NCBI RefSeq assembly: GCF_020639365.1 | Contig: NZ_JAINUL010000001.1 | Span: forward strand, 1,787,344 to 1,851,343 | Reading direction: 5' to 3' | From: Streptomyces flavotricini | Lineage (GTDB): Bacteria; Actinomycetota; Actinomycetes; Streptomycetales; Streptomycetaceae | Length of the DNA: 64,000 nucleotides | Part shown: positions 8,564 through 17,527 of the stretch, in pieces | Position numbering within the stretch: the stretch's first letter is position 1 | Layout: every line of letters begins with the position of its first letter | Translations under genes and position numbers: made by a program | Notes under the pieces: generated by a model | The model's input: the letters and a program-made list of their open reading frames with translations, nothing else | Database searches by the model: none | Told to the model about the DNA's origin: nothing

Positions 8564-9481
8564 CAGTGCGGGAAGCGTCATCCGGTAGCCCCGGGACAGC
8601 AGTTGGGGCAGGTAGGTGCTCACCGCCTGCACGCTCTGCGAGCGGTCGCCGCCCGCGTCGTGGTTGAGCACGATGACGCCGGGCGCCGCACCCTTGAGGA
8701 CGTTCGAGACGATCGTGGTGGTGCCCGGCTCCTTCCAGTCCAGGGTGTCCACCGTCCAGGCGAGCGGCTCCATGCCCAGCTCGGCCCCGATCTCGAACGC
8801 CGCCCGGTTCCAGGCCCCGTACGGCGCCCGGAACCACTGCGGCGCCTCCCCCACCGCCTGCTGCACGACCTCGCTCGTGCGGGCGATCTCGGAGGCGAGG
8901 GCGGGCCGGCTCAGCGTGGGGATGAGCGGATGGGTCCAGGTGTGGTTGCCGATGACGTGGCCCTCGGCGGCCATCCGGCGCAGCAGGTCCCGGTTGTCGG
9001 TGGCCATCTCCCCGCACACGAAGAACATGGCGCGCACCCCGTACCGGGCGAGGGTGTCGAGGATGGCGGGCGTGTACCGCGGGTCGGGCCCGTCGTCGAA
9101 GGTGAGCACCATGGCGCTCGCCGTGCTCGCGTCGGCCGGCAGTTCGAGGATGGGCCGGGTCCGTACGGCGGGCCGCGCGGCGGGCGGCCGCAGCGGGGTC
9201 TCGGCGGTCATGGGGCTCAGCCGGTACGCAGCCTGCCCGGGCGCCTGCGGTCGCAGGGCGCGGACTCCGCCCGGTCCGGCGGCTCCGCCGGGTCCGGGCG
9301 GCCCGGCTGCCGGGCCGCCGGAGGCGGCGCCGAGGCCGGCGCCGGGTGCACCGCCCGCCCCGTTCTGGCCGGGCGCTGCGGTCTCTCCGCCGGTGAGCAG
9401 TCCGGAGGCAGCGGCGACTCCGAGGAAGACGGCGGTACGCAGGAGCACGCGTCGCCCTACTGTCGGCTCGTCATTTTTCAT
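8552..9481 (-). CDS. Exported polysaccharide deacetylase (NodB/CE4 family)
   Basis: 309 residues. The N-terminus (RRVLLRTAVFLGVAAASGLL) is a Tat/Sec-like signal, followed by a Gly/Ala/Pro-rich linker to about residue 105. The CE4 motifs are all present: TFDDGPD (catalytic base and metal Asp, about 130), HTWTH metal triad segment, RAPYG, the DTLDW motif and VLNHD. It should remove acetyl groups from GlcNAc polymers such as peptidoglycan or chitin outside the cell. It lies 70 bases downstream of lysX on the same strand, and both act on the envelope. No good ribosome site precedes the ATG at 9481; a second ATG lies in another frame and is not used. Confidence 0.92.
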   Translation of the reverse strand: MKNDEPTVGRRVLLRTAVFLGVAAASGLLTGGETAAPGQNGAGGAPGAGLGAASGGPAAGPPGPGGAAGPGGVRALRPQAPGQAAYRLSPMTAETPLRPPAARPAVRTRPILELPADASTASAMVLTFDDGPDPRYTPAILDTLARYGVRAMFFVCGEMATDNRDLLRRMAAEGHVIGNHTWTHPLIPTLSRPALASEIARTSEVVQQAVGEAPQWFRAPYGAWNRAAFEIGAELGMEPLAWTVDTLDWKEPGTTTIVSNVLKGAAPGVIVLNHDAGGDRSQSVQAVSTYLPQLLSRGYRMTLPALPPR

Positions 9482-9497
9482 TATTACTACGTATCAA

Positions 9498-9517
9498 CGA
9501 CATCCCCGCAGATGTCG
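9498..9517 (-). promoter_or_regulatory. Small hairpin between lysX and the deacetylase gene
   Basis: Arms CGACATC/GATGTCG (7 bp) with a 6-base loop lie in the 70-base gap, 17 bases before the deacetylase ATG. The flanking DNA is A/T-rich for this genome. It may end lysX transcription or be a leader element; I cannot distinguish these. Confidence 0.35.
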
Positions 9518-9551
9518 AGAGGCGCGGACGCGCGCCCTCCCCCTCACCCGA

Positions 9552-12500
9552 TCAGCCGCGCCGCACCAGGGGGAACGGCAGCGTCTCGCGGATCGTGAGG
9601 CCGGTGAGGAACATGACCAGCCGGTCCACGCCGATGCCCAGGCCGCCGGTCGGCGGCATCGCGTACTCCAGCGCGTCCAGGAAGTCGTTGTCGAGCTCCA
9701 TGGCCTCCGGGTCTCCGCCCGCCGCGAGCAGCGACTGGGCGGTGAGCCGTCGCCGCTGCTCCACCGGGTCGGTCAGCTCCGAGTAGGCGGTGCCCAGTTC
9801 GGTCCCGAAGGCGACGAGGTCCCAGCGCTCGGCGAGGCGCGGGTCCTTGCGGTGCTGCCGGGTCAGCGGGGAGACGTCGGTGGGGAAGTCCTTGTAGAAG
9901 GTGGGCAGCCCGGTCTTCTCCTCCACCAGCCGCTCGTACATCTCCAGCACCACGTCCCCGCGGGTGTTCTCGGGTGTGTGCGGGACGGCGGCCCGGTCGC
10001 AGAGCCGCCTGAGCACGTGCTCCTCGGTGTCGGCGCCGACCTCCTCTCCGAGCGCCTCGCTGATCGCCCCGTACATCGTCTTGACCGGCCAGAGCCCGGA
10101 GATGTCGTGGACGACGAGCTTTCCGTCCGGGCCCGCCCTGTGGGCGACGGGCGAGCCGAAGGCAGCGGTCGCCGCGCCCTGGATGAGCTCGCGCGTCAGG
10201 TCGAGCATCACGTCGTAGTCGGCGAAGGCCTGGTAGGCCTCCAGCATCGTGAACTCGGGGTTGTGCTTGTGGGAGACGCCCTCGTTGCGGAAGGTGCGGC
10301 CCATCTCGAAGACCTTCTCCAGGCCGCCGACGCACAGCCGCTTCAGGTACAGCTCGGGCGCGATGCGCAGGTACAGGTCGAGGTCGTAGGCGTTGATGTG
10401 GGTCCGGAAGGGCCGGGCGTTGGCCCCGCCGTGGATCTGCTGGAGCATCGGGGTCTCGACCTCCAGGTAGCCGCGGTCCAGCAGCCCCTGGCGCAGCGCC
10501 TGGACGGCCGCGGAGCGGGCCCGTACGACGTCCCGCGCCTCGGGGCTCGCGACCAGGTCGAGGTAGCGGCGCCGGACGCGCGCCTCGGGGTCGGCGAGAC
10601 CCTTGCGCTTGTCCGGCAGCGGGCGCAGGCATTTGCCGGTGAGCTGCCAGGAGGAGACCACGAGCGAGGGCTCGCCGCTGCGGCTGGCGCCGGTCTCGCC
10701 GCTCGCGACCACGTGGTCGCCGAAGTCGATCTGGGAGGTGAAGGAGTCCAGTACGGCGGCGCCGCTCTCGTCGCGGGTGAGCATCAGCTGCATGTCCCCG
10801 GACCAGTCGCGCAGGACGGCGAAGACCACGCCGCCGAGGTCGCGTACGAGCATCACCCGGCCGGCGAGCGTGGCCTGCTCCCCGGAGCGGGCGCCGGGCG
10901 CCTGCCCGGGCAGGGCGGCCAGCAGCCCGGCCACGGTGTGGGTGCGCTGGCGGATGCCCACGGGGTACGGGTCGGTGCCGGCCGCCCGGATCCGCTCCAT
11001 CTTGTCGTGGCGGACGCGGACTTGGTCGGGCAGGCGCTCGGCCCGTGCGGCCGTCTCGTCCTGGCCGCCGACGAGGTCGAGGCCGAGGGAGTCGATGGGG
11101 GGCAGTCCCTCGGTGCTGGTGGGGGCGATGAGCCCCTTGGCGTGCCCGTTGCCCCACAGTTTGCGCAGGCTCGGTACGGAGACGAAGCCCTCGGCGATGC
11201 CGGAGGCGAGGCTGACCCGGGCGAGCGAGCCGGCGTCCTGGTAGCAGAGGAACCGCGGGTACCACTGGGGCCCGTACTTGACGTTCGAGCGGTACAGGGC
11301 CTCCAGCTGCCACCAGCGGGAGAAGAACAGCAGCAGTTTGCGCCACAGCTTGAGCACCGGCCCGGCGCCGATCCGGCCGCCCTCCTCGAAGGCGGAGCGG
11401 AAGACGGCGAAGTTCAGGGAGATCCGCCGTACGCCCAGGCCCGGCGCGGCGGCGCAGAGCTCGGCGACCATGAACTCCATGACCCCGTTGGGGGCGGTGC
11501 GGTCGCGGCGCATCAGGTCCAGGGAGATGCCGTCCTTGCCCCACGGGACGAAGGACAGCAGGGCGATCAGCTCGCCCTGTGCGTCGAAGGCCTCGACGAG
11601 CAGGCAGTCCCCGTCGGCGGGGTCGCCGAGCCGGTCCAGCGCCATGGAGAACCCGCGCTCGGTCTCGGTGTCGCGCCAGGTGTCGGCACGCTCGATGATC
11701 CGCTGCATCTCCTCCTCGCTGAGAGCGGAGTGACGGCGGATGAGGGTGGTGGCCCCGGTGCGCTTGACGCGGTTGACGGCCTGGCGGGTGACGCGCATGT
11801 CGCGGCCGTCGAGGTCGAAGTGGGCGACCTGCAGGATCGCCTCGTCGCCGAGCTGGAGGGCGCCGAGCCCGGAGCGGGCGTACGCGGTGGCCCCCTCCTC
11901 GGAGGCGCCCATGACGGCCGGCTGCCAGCCGTGGCGGCGTGCGACGGTGAGCCAGGCGTCGACGGCGGCGGACCAGGCGGCGGGGTCGCCAACCGGGTCG
12001 CCGCTGGCGAGGCAGACCCCGGCCTCGACGCGGTAGGTGACGCCGGCCCTGCCGTTGGGGGCGAACACGACGGCCTTGTCGCGGCGGGTGGCGAAGTAGC
12101 CGAGGGAGTCTCCCCGGCCGTAGGCGCCGAGCAGGGCCCGGATGCGGGGCTCCTCGTCCCCGTGCAGGGCGGCGGTCAGCCGCTGCGAGCGGAACAGGGT
12201 CGAGGCGGCGTTCAGCAGGGCGAGGGCGCCGAACAGGCCGAGGAAGAAGTACAGCGGGCGGGGCGGGTGACCGTCGAACTGGCGGGGCGAGACGAGACCG
12301 CCGAAGACCTGCCGGGCGGCCCAGTCCAGCCACTGCCCCTTGGGCAGGGTGCCGGGGAACAGGGCGACCAGTCCCCAGCCGACGAGCACCGCCACGAGCA
12401 GCCCGAGGCCCAGGACGAGCATCGCGCGCCAGAAGGCGCCGGGCCGGGAGGCGGCGTAGAACTCCTTGCGGGCGGCGATCAGGATCCCGAGGGCGGCCAC

Positions 12501-12857
12501 GGCGAGGGCCATCGAGGGCCCGCCGATCCAGTAGTACTCGTCGGCGATGATCAGGACGTCGACCAGGACGAGCAGGGCCAGATAGGTGACGACGATCCAC
12601 CAGGCGACCTTCTTGCGGGTGCCGAGCGCGGCGGCGAGCAGGAAGAGGAAGACCGCGTAGGCAAGGTTGGCGCTGACCGGCACCACGATCTCGTCGAGGA
12701 AGCGCACGACGTGCCGGAGCAGGTGCCGCAGCGTCGGGGAGAGCGCCAGTACGGCGCACAGGAGTCCGAGCGTTCCGAAGAACGCGGCGAACGCGTCGGG
12801 CACCCGGTTCAGGAAGCGGTTCCGGGTGCCCCGGGTCTCCTCCACGGTGGCACTCAT
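9552..12857 (-). CDS. lysX: Bifunctional lysyl-phosphatidylglycerol synthetase / lysyl-tRNA synthetase
   Basis: 1101 residues in three parts: an N-terminal multi-helix membrane domain (about 20-235), a DUF2156/GNAT-like lysyltransferase domain (about 240-570), and a class II lysyl-tRNA synthetase (about 600-1101) with an OB fold, motif 2 in FRNEGVSHKHNPEF near 870 and motif 3 in GLGIGVDRLVMF near 1075. LysX charges tRNA-Lys and transfers lysine to phosphatidylglycerol, lowering the negative charge of the membrane and raising tolerance to cationic peptides, as known from the mycobacterial enzyme. The ATG at 12857 (MSATVEE) fits homologues better than the ATG at 12905, which would push into the divergent stress-protein promoter. 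Ribosome site weak. Confidence 0.95.
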   Translation of the reverse strand: MSATVEETRGTRNRFLNRVPDAFAAFFGTLGLLCAVLALSPTLRHLLRHVVRFLDEIVVPVSANLAYAVFLFLLAAALGTRKKVAWWIVVTYLALLVLVDVLIIADEYYWIGGPSMALAVAALGILIAARKEFYAASRPGAFWRAMLVLGLGLLVAVLVGWGLVALFPGTLPKGQWLDWAARQVFGGLVSPRQFDGHPPRPLYFFLGLFGALALLNAASTLFRSQRLTAALHGDEEPRIRALLGAYGRGDSLGYFATRRDKAVVFAPNGRAGVTYRVEAGVCLASGDPVGDPAAWSAAVDAWLTVARRHGWQPAVMGASEEGATAYARSGLGALQLGDEAILQVAHFDLDGRDMRVTRQAVNRVKRTGATTLIRRHSALSEEEMQRIIERADTWRDTETERGFSMALDRLGDPADGDCLLVEAFDAQGELIALLSFVPWGKDGISLDLMRRDRTAPNGVMEFMVAELCAAAPGLGVRRISLNFAVFRSAFEEGGRIGAGPVLKLWRKLLLFFSRWWQLEALYRSNVKYGPQWYPRFLCYQDAGSLARVSLASGIAEGFVSVPSLRKLWGNGHAKGLIAPTSTEGLPPIDSLGLDLVGGQDETAARAERLPDQVRVRHDKMERIRAAGTDPYPVGIRQRTHTVAGLLAALPGQAPGARSGEQATLAGRVMLVRDLGGVVFAVLRDWSGDMQLMLTRDESGAAVLDSFTSQIDFGDHVVASGETGASRSGEPSLVVSSWQLTGKCLRPLPDKRKGLADPEARVRRRYLDLVASPEARDVVRARSAAVQALRQGLLDRGYLEVETPMLQQIHGGANARPFRTHINAYDLDLYLRIAPELYLKRLCVGGLEKVFEMGRTFRNEGVSHKHNPEFTMLEAYQAFADYDVMLDLTRELIQGAATAAFGSPVAHRAGPDGKLVVHDISGLWPVKTMYGAISEALGEEVGADTEEHVLRRLCDRAAVPHTPENTRGDVVLEMYERLVEEKTGLPTFYKDFPTDVSPLTRQHRKDPRLAERWDLVAFGTELGTAYSELTDPVEQRRRLTAQSLLAAGGDPEAMELDNDFLDALEYAMPPTGGLGIGVDRLVMFLTGLTIRETLPFPLVRRG

Positions 12858-12916
12858 GGTTCGCACTGTAGGGAGGCCCGCGCCGCCGCGCGCGGCGAAG
12901 GACATACCGTGGGGAG

Positions 12917-13378
12917 GTGACTGAGCACGTGAACACGGGATTCGAACGCGGTACCGACGGCCCCAAGGTGATCCTCGCGGGGGTGGACGGCTCGGAGTCC
13001 TCGCTGCGGGCGGCGGCGTACGCGGCGGGTCTGGCCCGGCGGCAGCACGCGCTGCTGGCGCTCGTGTACGTCCAGCCGGTGATGCCGGCCGGGGCCTCGC
13101 TGGGCGCGCCGGTGGCCGACACCACCGGGGAGATCGCGGAGGGTCTGGTCGCCGAGATCCGGGAGGCGGCGGAGCGGGTCAGGGGCGTCTACGAGGTGCG
13201 CTGGCAGTTCCACACCTTCCGCGGCGACCCGTACGCGGGCCTGGTGAGCGCGGCGGACGAGCTGAAGGCGGACGCGGTGGTGGTCGGCGCCTCGGAGCAG
13301 GCCGGGCACAGGATCGTCGGCTCGGTGGCGGTCCGCCTGGTCAAGGCGGGCCGCTGGCCGGTCACGGTGGTTCCGTGA
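12917..13378 (+). CDS. Universal stress protein (UspA family)
   Basis: A single Usp domain of about 150 residues. The N-terminal VILAGVDGSESSLRA is the first strand and nucleotide-binding loop. The C-terminal VVVGASEQAGHRIVGSVAVRLV contains the G..G....GS type ATP-binding loop, and the end PVTVVP is typical. GTG 12917 lies too close to the GGGGAGG ribosome site, so GTG 12929 may be the real start. It is divergent from lysX with under 60 bases between, so the promoters must overlap. Confidence 0.9.
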   Translation: MTEHVNTGFERGTDGPKVILAGVDGSESSLRAAAYAAGLARRQHALLALVYVQPVMPAGASLGAPVADTTGEIAEGLVAEIREAAERVRGVYEVRWQFHTFRGDPYAGLVSAADELKADAVVVGASEQAGHRIVGSVAVRLVKAGRWPVTVVP

Positions 13379-13403
13379 CCGGAGCGTTCTGACGGCGGGG
13401 CGG

Positions 13404-14618
13404 CTACTTCGCCATCGTCAGGCCGTCCTTGGCCGCGCCGCGGCTGAGGACGGCCTCGCTGACGGCGTCCCGCGCGGTCTCGTACTCCTCGTCGCCGGGG
13501 TCCTGGGCGAGGGCGGCGGGCAGGTTGACGACCTTCCCGGCGGACAGGTCCATCATCTGCGGGATGAACTCGGCCTTGGTGACCTGCCAGCGCTGCCCCG
13601 CGGCGGCCGGCGGGACGAACGTGAAACGGCCGATCGAGCCGTAGTTGCCGCGCATGTCCCGCGCGCCGGAGTAGTTGAACATCTCACCGGCGACCTGGTC
13701 GCCCATGCCGTAGACGATCCACGTCCCGTTGACCTTCTCGTAGGCCTGCGGGATGTGCGCGTGCGTGCCCAGGATCATGTCGACGTCGGGGCGCCCGCCG
13801 CTCTGCGAGGCCGTCAGCTCCTTGCCGAGCGACAGCTGCTTCTCGTCCGGCTCGGTCTGCCATTCGGTGCCCCAGTGGACGCTGACCAGGACCACGTCCG
13901 CGCCGGCCTTCCGGGCGGCCCGCGCGTCCGCGATGATCTTGCCCTTCTCCATCAGGTTGACCGCCCAGGGCTGCCCCTCCGGCATCGGGTAGCCGTTCGT
14001 GTCGTAGGTGTACGCGAGGTGCGCGACCTTCGCGGAGCCCGCCGTGTACAGGGTGGGCGCGGCCGCCTCGGCCGCCGTACGGGCGGAACCGGCGTGCTTC
14101 AGCCCGGCGCGGTCGAACGTGTCGAGGGTGCGCTTCAGCCCCTCGGCCCCGGCGTCCAGGGTGTGGTTCGAGGCCGTGGAGCAGCCGTCGTACCCGGCGT
14201 CCTTGAGCCCGTCGGCCACGTCCGGCGGGGACTGGAAGGCCGGGTAGCCGGTGAACGGCCCGCCGTCCTCCCCGTACACGGTCTCCATGTGGCACAGGGC
14301 CAGGTCGGCCGCCGAGACCACCGGCTTGACCAGGGAGAACATCGGCCTGAAGTCGTGGCCGTCGCCGTCCGCGTCCGCCGCCGCCCGTTTGATGACCGAG
14401 TCGTGCGGCAGTACGTCGCCGGATGCGACCAGGGTGAAGCCCCTCGCGGAGCCTTCGGCCGGGGCCGAGTTCGCCCCGGAGCCGGTGGACGGCGACGGGG
14501 CGCGGGGCTCGCCGAGGCGGGCCGGCGCGGGATCCTTGCCGGAGGAACAGCCGGCGGCGGCCGCGGCCAGCAGGACAGCCGACAGGAGCGCGAGGGCCTG
14601 CCGGGTGCGCTTGGTCAT
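13404..14618 (-). CDS. CapA-family lipoprotein (poly-gamma-glutamate capsule biosynthesis-like)
   Basis: 404 residues. The signal peptide ends in a lipobox (LAAAAAGC, Cys near residue 24), so the mature protein is an extracytoplasmic lipoprotein. After a disordered Ser/Pro linker comes a metallophosphatase-like PGA_cap domain: VASGDVLPHD, LCHMETVYG, TASNHTLDAG, VLVSVHWGTEW and ILGTHAHIPQ, matching the Asp/Asn/His metal ligands of the fold. CapA is needed for capsule assembly in Bacillus; in actinomycetes the substrate is unknown. No capBC partners are nearby, so the gene is solitary. ATG 14618 is well placed for the signal peptide. Confidence 0.9.
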   Translation of the reverse strand: MTKRTRQALALLSAVLLAAAAAGCSSGKDPAPARLGEPRAPSPSTGSGANSAPAEGSARGFTLVASGDVLPHDSVIKRAAADADGDGHDFRPMFSLVKPVVSAADLALCHMETVYGEDGGPFTGYPAFQSPPDVADGLKDAGYDGCSTASNHTLDAGAEGLKRTLDTFDRAGLKHAGSARTAAEAAAPTLYTAGSAKVAHLAYTYDTNGYPMPEGQPWAVNLMEKGKIIADARAARKAGADVVLVSVHWGTEWQTEPDEKQLSLGKELTASQSGGRPDVDMILGTHAHIPQAYEKVNGTWIVYGMGDQVAGEMFNYSGARDMRGNYGSIGRFTFVPPAAAGQRWQVTKAEFIPQMMDLSAGKVVNLPAALAQDPGDEEYETARDAVSEAVLSRGAAKDGLTMAK

Positions 14619-14902
14619 CTGAGCCAGCTCTCATTAGTAGGACTATCTGACCATCTGTAATCCATGGGGCGAGATGTCACCAGTCGGCCGGCGGCTCCGG
14701 GGGATCTCGGGGGGCTGCGGGGCGCCCGACCTCGCCCGGGCGGCCGTTCGCCGCGCCGTTCGACCGTTCACCGCCGGGCACGGCCGCCCACCGGACGGCC
14801 CGGACGCTTGGGCGCAACGGCGGCACCGGACGGTTCCCGGGGCGCTCCGCGCAGGTGAGGGTGGGTGCGTCGGAGCCGAACGGACCCAGGAAGGAGCCAC
14901 TC

Positions 14903-15442
14903 GTGCCCCTCTCCCCCACCCTCCTGCGCACGGACCCCGAGGCGCTGGCCGAACTCCAGCGCGACCACGGGCGGGCCCTGTTCGGCTTCCTGCTCGGGCT
15001 CACGGCCGGGGACTCGCAACGCGCCGAGGACCTCGTGCAGGAGACGCTGGTGCGTGCGTGGCAGCACCCCGAGGTGCTGCAGAGCGCTCACGACTCCATG
15101 CGGCCCTGGCTGTTCACGGTGGCGCGGCGGCTGGCGATCGACGCCCGGCGGGCACGGCTGTCCCGCCCGCAGGAGGTGGACCCGGAAGGGCTGGAGCAGG
15201 CGCCCGCGCCCGAGGACGCGGTGGCCGGCTCCGTCACGGCGATCGACGTCCGCCGGGCCGTGGGCTCCCTCGGGCCGGAGCACCGCGAGGTGCTGATGCA
15301 GGTCTACTTCCAGGACCGCTCGGTGGCCGAGGCGGCGGCGGAGCTCGGGATTCCGGCCGGAACCGTCAAGTCCCGTACGTACTACGCCCTGCGCGCCCTG
15401 AGGAAGGGCCTCCAGGGATACGGGTACGGCCTCGGCGCCTGA
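14903..15442 (+). CDS. ECF (group 4) RNA polymerase sigma factor
   Basis: 179 residues with sigma region 2 (LFGFLLGLTAGDSQRAEDLVQET, about 20-55, then WLFTVARRLAIDARR) and region 4 (LGPEHREVLMQVYFQDRSV with AELGIPAGTVKSRTYYALRAL, about 125-175). GTG 14903 is preceded by AAGGAG at six bases and gives the normal ECF length; an upstream in-frame start would add about 16 non-conserved residues. No zinc-finger anti-sigma gene adjoins it: the next gene encodes an unrelated soluble protein 150 bases on. It is divergent from the capA-like gene with a 284-base control region between. The stimulus is not deducible. Confidence 0.92.
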   Translation: MPLSPTLLRTDPEALAELQRDHGRALFGFLLGLTAGDSQRAEDLVQETLVRAWQHPEVLQSAHDSMRPWLFTVARRLAIDARRARLSRPQEVDPEGLEQAPAPEDAVAGSVTAIDVRRAVGSLGPEHREVLMQVYFQDRSVAEAAAELGIPAGTVKSRTYYALRALRKGLQGYGYGLGA

Positions 15443-15592
15443 ACGAACCGAATGCACGCGGATCGGACACAAAACGCATCGAAATCGGCCTCAGAGCGTT
15501 CAAGTTGGGTAAACATGCCACGTTCCGCGAGTCGCTCGGTGAAGGCTCATGGCTGACGACGGGAAGCTCGACGCGCGGGAGAAGGTGGAACG

Positions 15593-16108
15593 GTGCAGCC
15601 CGAGGGTACGAACGGCACCAGTGACGGCGGGCTCGCGGTGCCCATGGCATGGCTCTACGCGGAGTACATCGCCGACGAACTGCTGCGCACGGGCCGGCTG
15701 ATCCCGGTCAGTACCCTGGAGTTCCGTGCCGGGCGGGACACGCTCGCGCTGACGATCTACCTCTCCGACGCGGCCGGCGAGCTCTCCGGGATCCGGGTGG
15801 TCTCGCAGCTCGACGAGTGGATGTCGCTCACGGCGTACGGGCACCCCTGGCGCGACTGGGTGGACACCCGGTTCCTCGCGCTGGGCGAGGAGGCCAGGGA
15901 GCGCGGCGGCGGCGAGGACCCGGACCTGGAGCTGGCCCGGGCGGCCTGGCACTGGCTGGACCGCACCGAACTGTTCGCCACCAACCTCGACCCGGGACGG
16001 GCCGGCCACGCCGGCAACCCGGCCGGGCTGGACGAGAACGCGCGGGTGTGGACCCCGGCCTGGCAGCTCGGCCTGCCGCTGGGGCACTTGGCGATGCACC
16101 TGTTCTGA
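15593..16108 (+). CDS. Conserved hypothetical soluble protein
   Basis: 171 residues, GTG start preceded by a purine-rich AAGGTGG. Not recognised. It is acidic, lacks a signal peptide or membrane helix, and has a mixed alpha/beta look with many aromatic residues (MAWLYAEYIADELL, WMSLTAYGHPWRDWVD, AWHWLDRTELFATNL). The ordered sequence and even codon use argue that it is a real folded protein. It lies 150 bases after the ECF sigma gene on the same strand and could be cotranscribed, but there is no sign of an anti-sigma fold. It converges on the small membrane protein gene. Confidence 0.75.
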   Translation: MQPEGTNGTSDGGLAVPMAWLYAEYIADELLRTGRLIPVSTLEFRAGRDTLALTIYLSDAAGELSGIRVVSQLDEWMSLTAYGHPWRDWVDTRFLALGEEARERGGGEDPDLELARAAWHWLDRTELFATNLDPGRAGHAGNPAGLDENARVWTPAWQLGLPLGHLAMHLF

Positions 16109-16148
16109 GACGGACACCGGGCCGGGCGCCGGGGCTGCGGGGCCGGGG

Positions 16149-16592
16149 TCAGCCGGCCTGTCGACGGACGCTCGGCGCCTCGGCCGGATCCATCACCAGG
16201 CCGGTGAAATCGGCCTCGTTGCGCTCTGCCCGGGTGACGTACCACCGGGCGATCAGCCACATCACCGGGTAGGCCGCCAGGCCGAGCGCCACCCAGGCCA
16301 GCGGCCCCGACTCCGCGCGCGACAGCGTGAACAGCACCGGCAGCGTCCCGACGAGCAGGGCGAGGGCGCCCAGCGCGCCGAGTCCGGCCCGCAACTGACT
16401 GCGCATCAGGGCCCGGACGTACGTGGCGCCCAGGGTGGTCTGCTCGGAGATCTCCGAGCGGGCCGGGGTGTGTGCCGGCGGGCGGCTCCGGGTGCCGCGC
16501 GGCACGCCCGTGACGACCTCGCGGCGGGGCGACGGCGGCGGCTGCGGGCGCGCGCGGGGCTGCTGCGGGCGCGGCTGCTGCTGGTCGGCCAT
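16149..16592 (-). CDS. Small membrane protein with two transmembrane helices
   Basis: 147 residues. Residues 1-60 are Gln/Pro/Arg-rich and probably disordered in the cytoplasm. Residues about 62-85 are amphipathic (TYVRALMRSQLRAGLGAL) leading into two hydrophobic helices (ALGALALLVGTLPVLFTL and WVALGLAAYPVMWLIARWYV). A short charged tail (TRAERNEADFTGLVMD) follows. It resembles DUF485-like small membrane proteins in layout, but I cannot assign a family firmly. The ATG at 16592 lies 27 bases downstream of the DNA-glycosylase stop on the same strand, so it is probably in one transcript. No clear ribosome site. Confidence 0.75.
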   Translation of the reverse strand: MADQQQPRPQQPRARPQPPPSPRREVVTGVPRGTRSRPPAHTPARSEISEQTTLGATYVRALMRSQLRAGLGALGALALLVGTLPVLFTLSRAESGPLAWVALGLAAYPVMWLIARWYVTRAERNEADFTGLVMDPAEAPSVRRQAG

Positions 16593-16618
16593 GGGGCCGG
16601 AGTCTACGCAGGCGGAGG

Positions 16619-17479
16619 TCATTTGAGGAGACGGGAGAGCCTGCGGTCGGCGAGCGGCTTGCCGCCCGTCTGGCAGGTCGGGCAGTACTGGAGCGAGGAG
16701 TCGGCGAAGGACACCGAGCGCACGGTGTCCCCGCACACCGGGCAGGGCTCCCCGTCCCGGCCGTGCACGCGCAGCCCGCTCTTCTTCTCGGCCTTCAGGT
16801 TGCCTGCGGCCACGCCGTGCGCACGCTCGACGGCCTCGCGCAGGGTCCGCCGGACGGCCTCGTACAGGTGGGTGACCTGCTCCTCGTCGAAGGAGGCGGC
16901 CAGCTTGAACGGCGAGACCTTCGCCGCGTGCAGGATCTCGTCGCTGTACGCGTTCCCGATGCCCGCGATGACGCTCTGGTCGCGCAGCACCCCCTTGATC
17001 TGCCGGCGCTCCCCCGCGAGGAGCGCGGCGAACGCGGCCCGGTCGAACCCGTCGGCGAGCGGGTCCGGTCCGAGGCGGGCGATGCCGGGCACCTCCTGCG
17101 GGTCGCGTACGACGTACACCGCGAGGCGCTTTTGCGTCCCGGCCTCGGTGAGGTCGAAGCCCGCGCCCCCTTCCAGGGCGACGCGGAGCGCGAGCGGGCC
17201 CTTGCCGGGACGCGGCGGCTTGTCGGGCAGGGCGTCCTGCCATCGGAGCCAGCCGGCCCGGGCCAGGTGGGTGACGAGGTGGAGCTCGCCGATCCGGATC
17301 GCCAGGAACTTCCCGTGGCGGGCGGTGACCCCCGCCCGCTGCCCTTCGAGGGCGCCGAGCGGCGGGTCGTACGTCTTGAGCACGCTGACGGCGAGCGGGA
17401 GGACTCGCTCCACCACCCGCCCGGCGAGGTTCTCGTCGAGGAACTCCCGCAGGGCCTCGACCTCGGGCAGCTCGGGCAT
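16619..17479 (-). CDS. Fpg/Nei-family DNA glycosylase/AP lyase
   Basis: 286 residues. The start at ATG 17479 is fixed by the enzyme mechanism: MPELPEVE puts Pro at position 2 (catalytic nucleophile) and Glu at 3. Longer upstream starts would abolish activity. The middle carries the H2TH region (LLAGERRQIKGVLRDQSVIAGIGNAYSDEILHAAK split over residues 160-195, where the Lys and Asn contact DNA). The end has a zinc finger of the CPVCG ... YCPTCQTGG type. It excises oxidised bases from DNA. A small membrane protein gene follows; the upstream neighbour is a phosphatase on the same strand. Confidence 0.93.
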   Translation of the reverse strand: MPELPEVEALREFLDENLAGRVVERVLPLAVSVLKTYDPPLGALEGQRAGVTARHGKFLAIRIGELHLVTHLARAGWLRWQDALPDKPPRPGKGPLALRVALEGGAGFDLTEAGTQKRLAVYVVRDPQEVPGIARLGPDPLADGFDRAAFAALLAGERRQIKGVLRDQSVIAGIGNAYSDEILHAAKVSPFKLAASFDEEQVTHLYEAVRRTLREAVERAHGVAAGNLKAEKKSGLRVHGRDGEPCPVCGDTVRSVSFADSSLQYCPTCQTGGKPLADRRLSRLLK

Positions 17480-17527
17480 ACCCCCACCCTCCCCCGCGAC
17501 CCCCGCCCCGGCCACCCGGGCGCGGGG

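Noticed and set aside
8616..12920. Long open plus-strand frame (1434 codons)
   Set aside because: Lies wholly antisense to lysX and the deacetylase; composition rich in Gly, Val, Arg, Gln without domains, a G/C-codon shadow.
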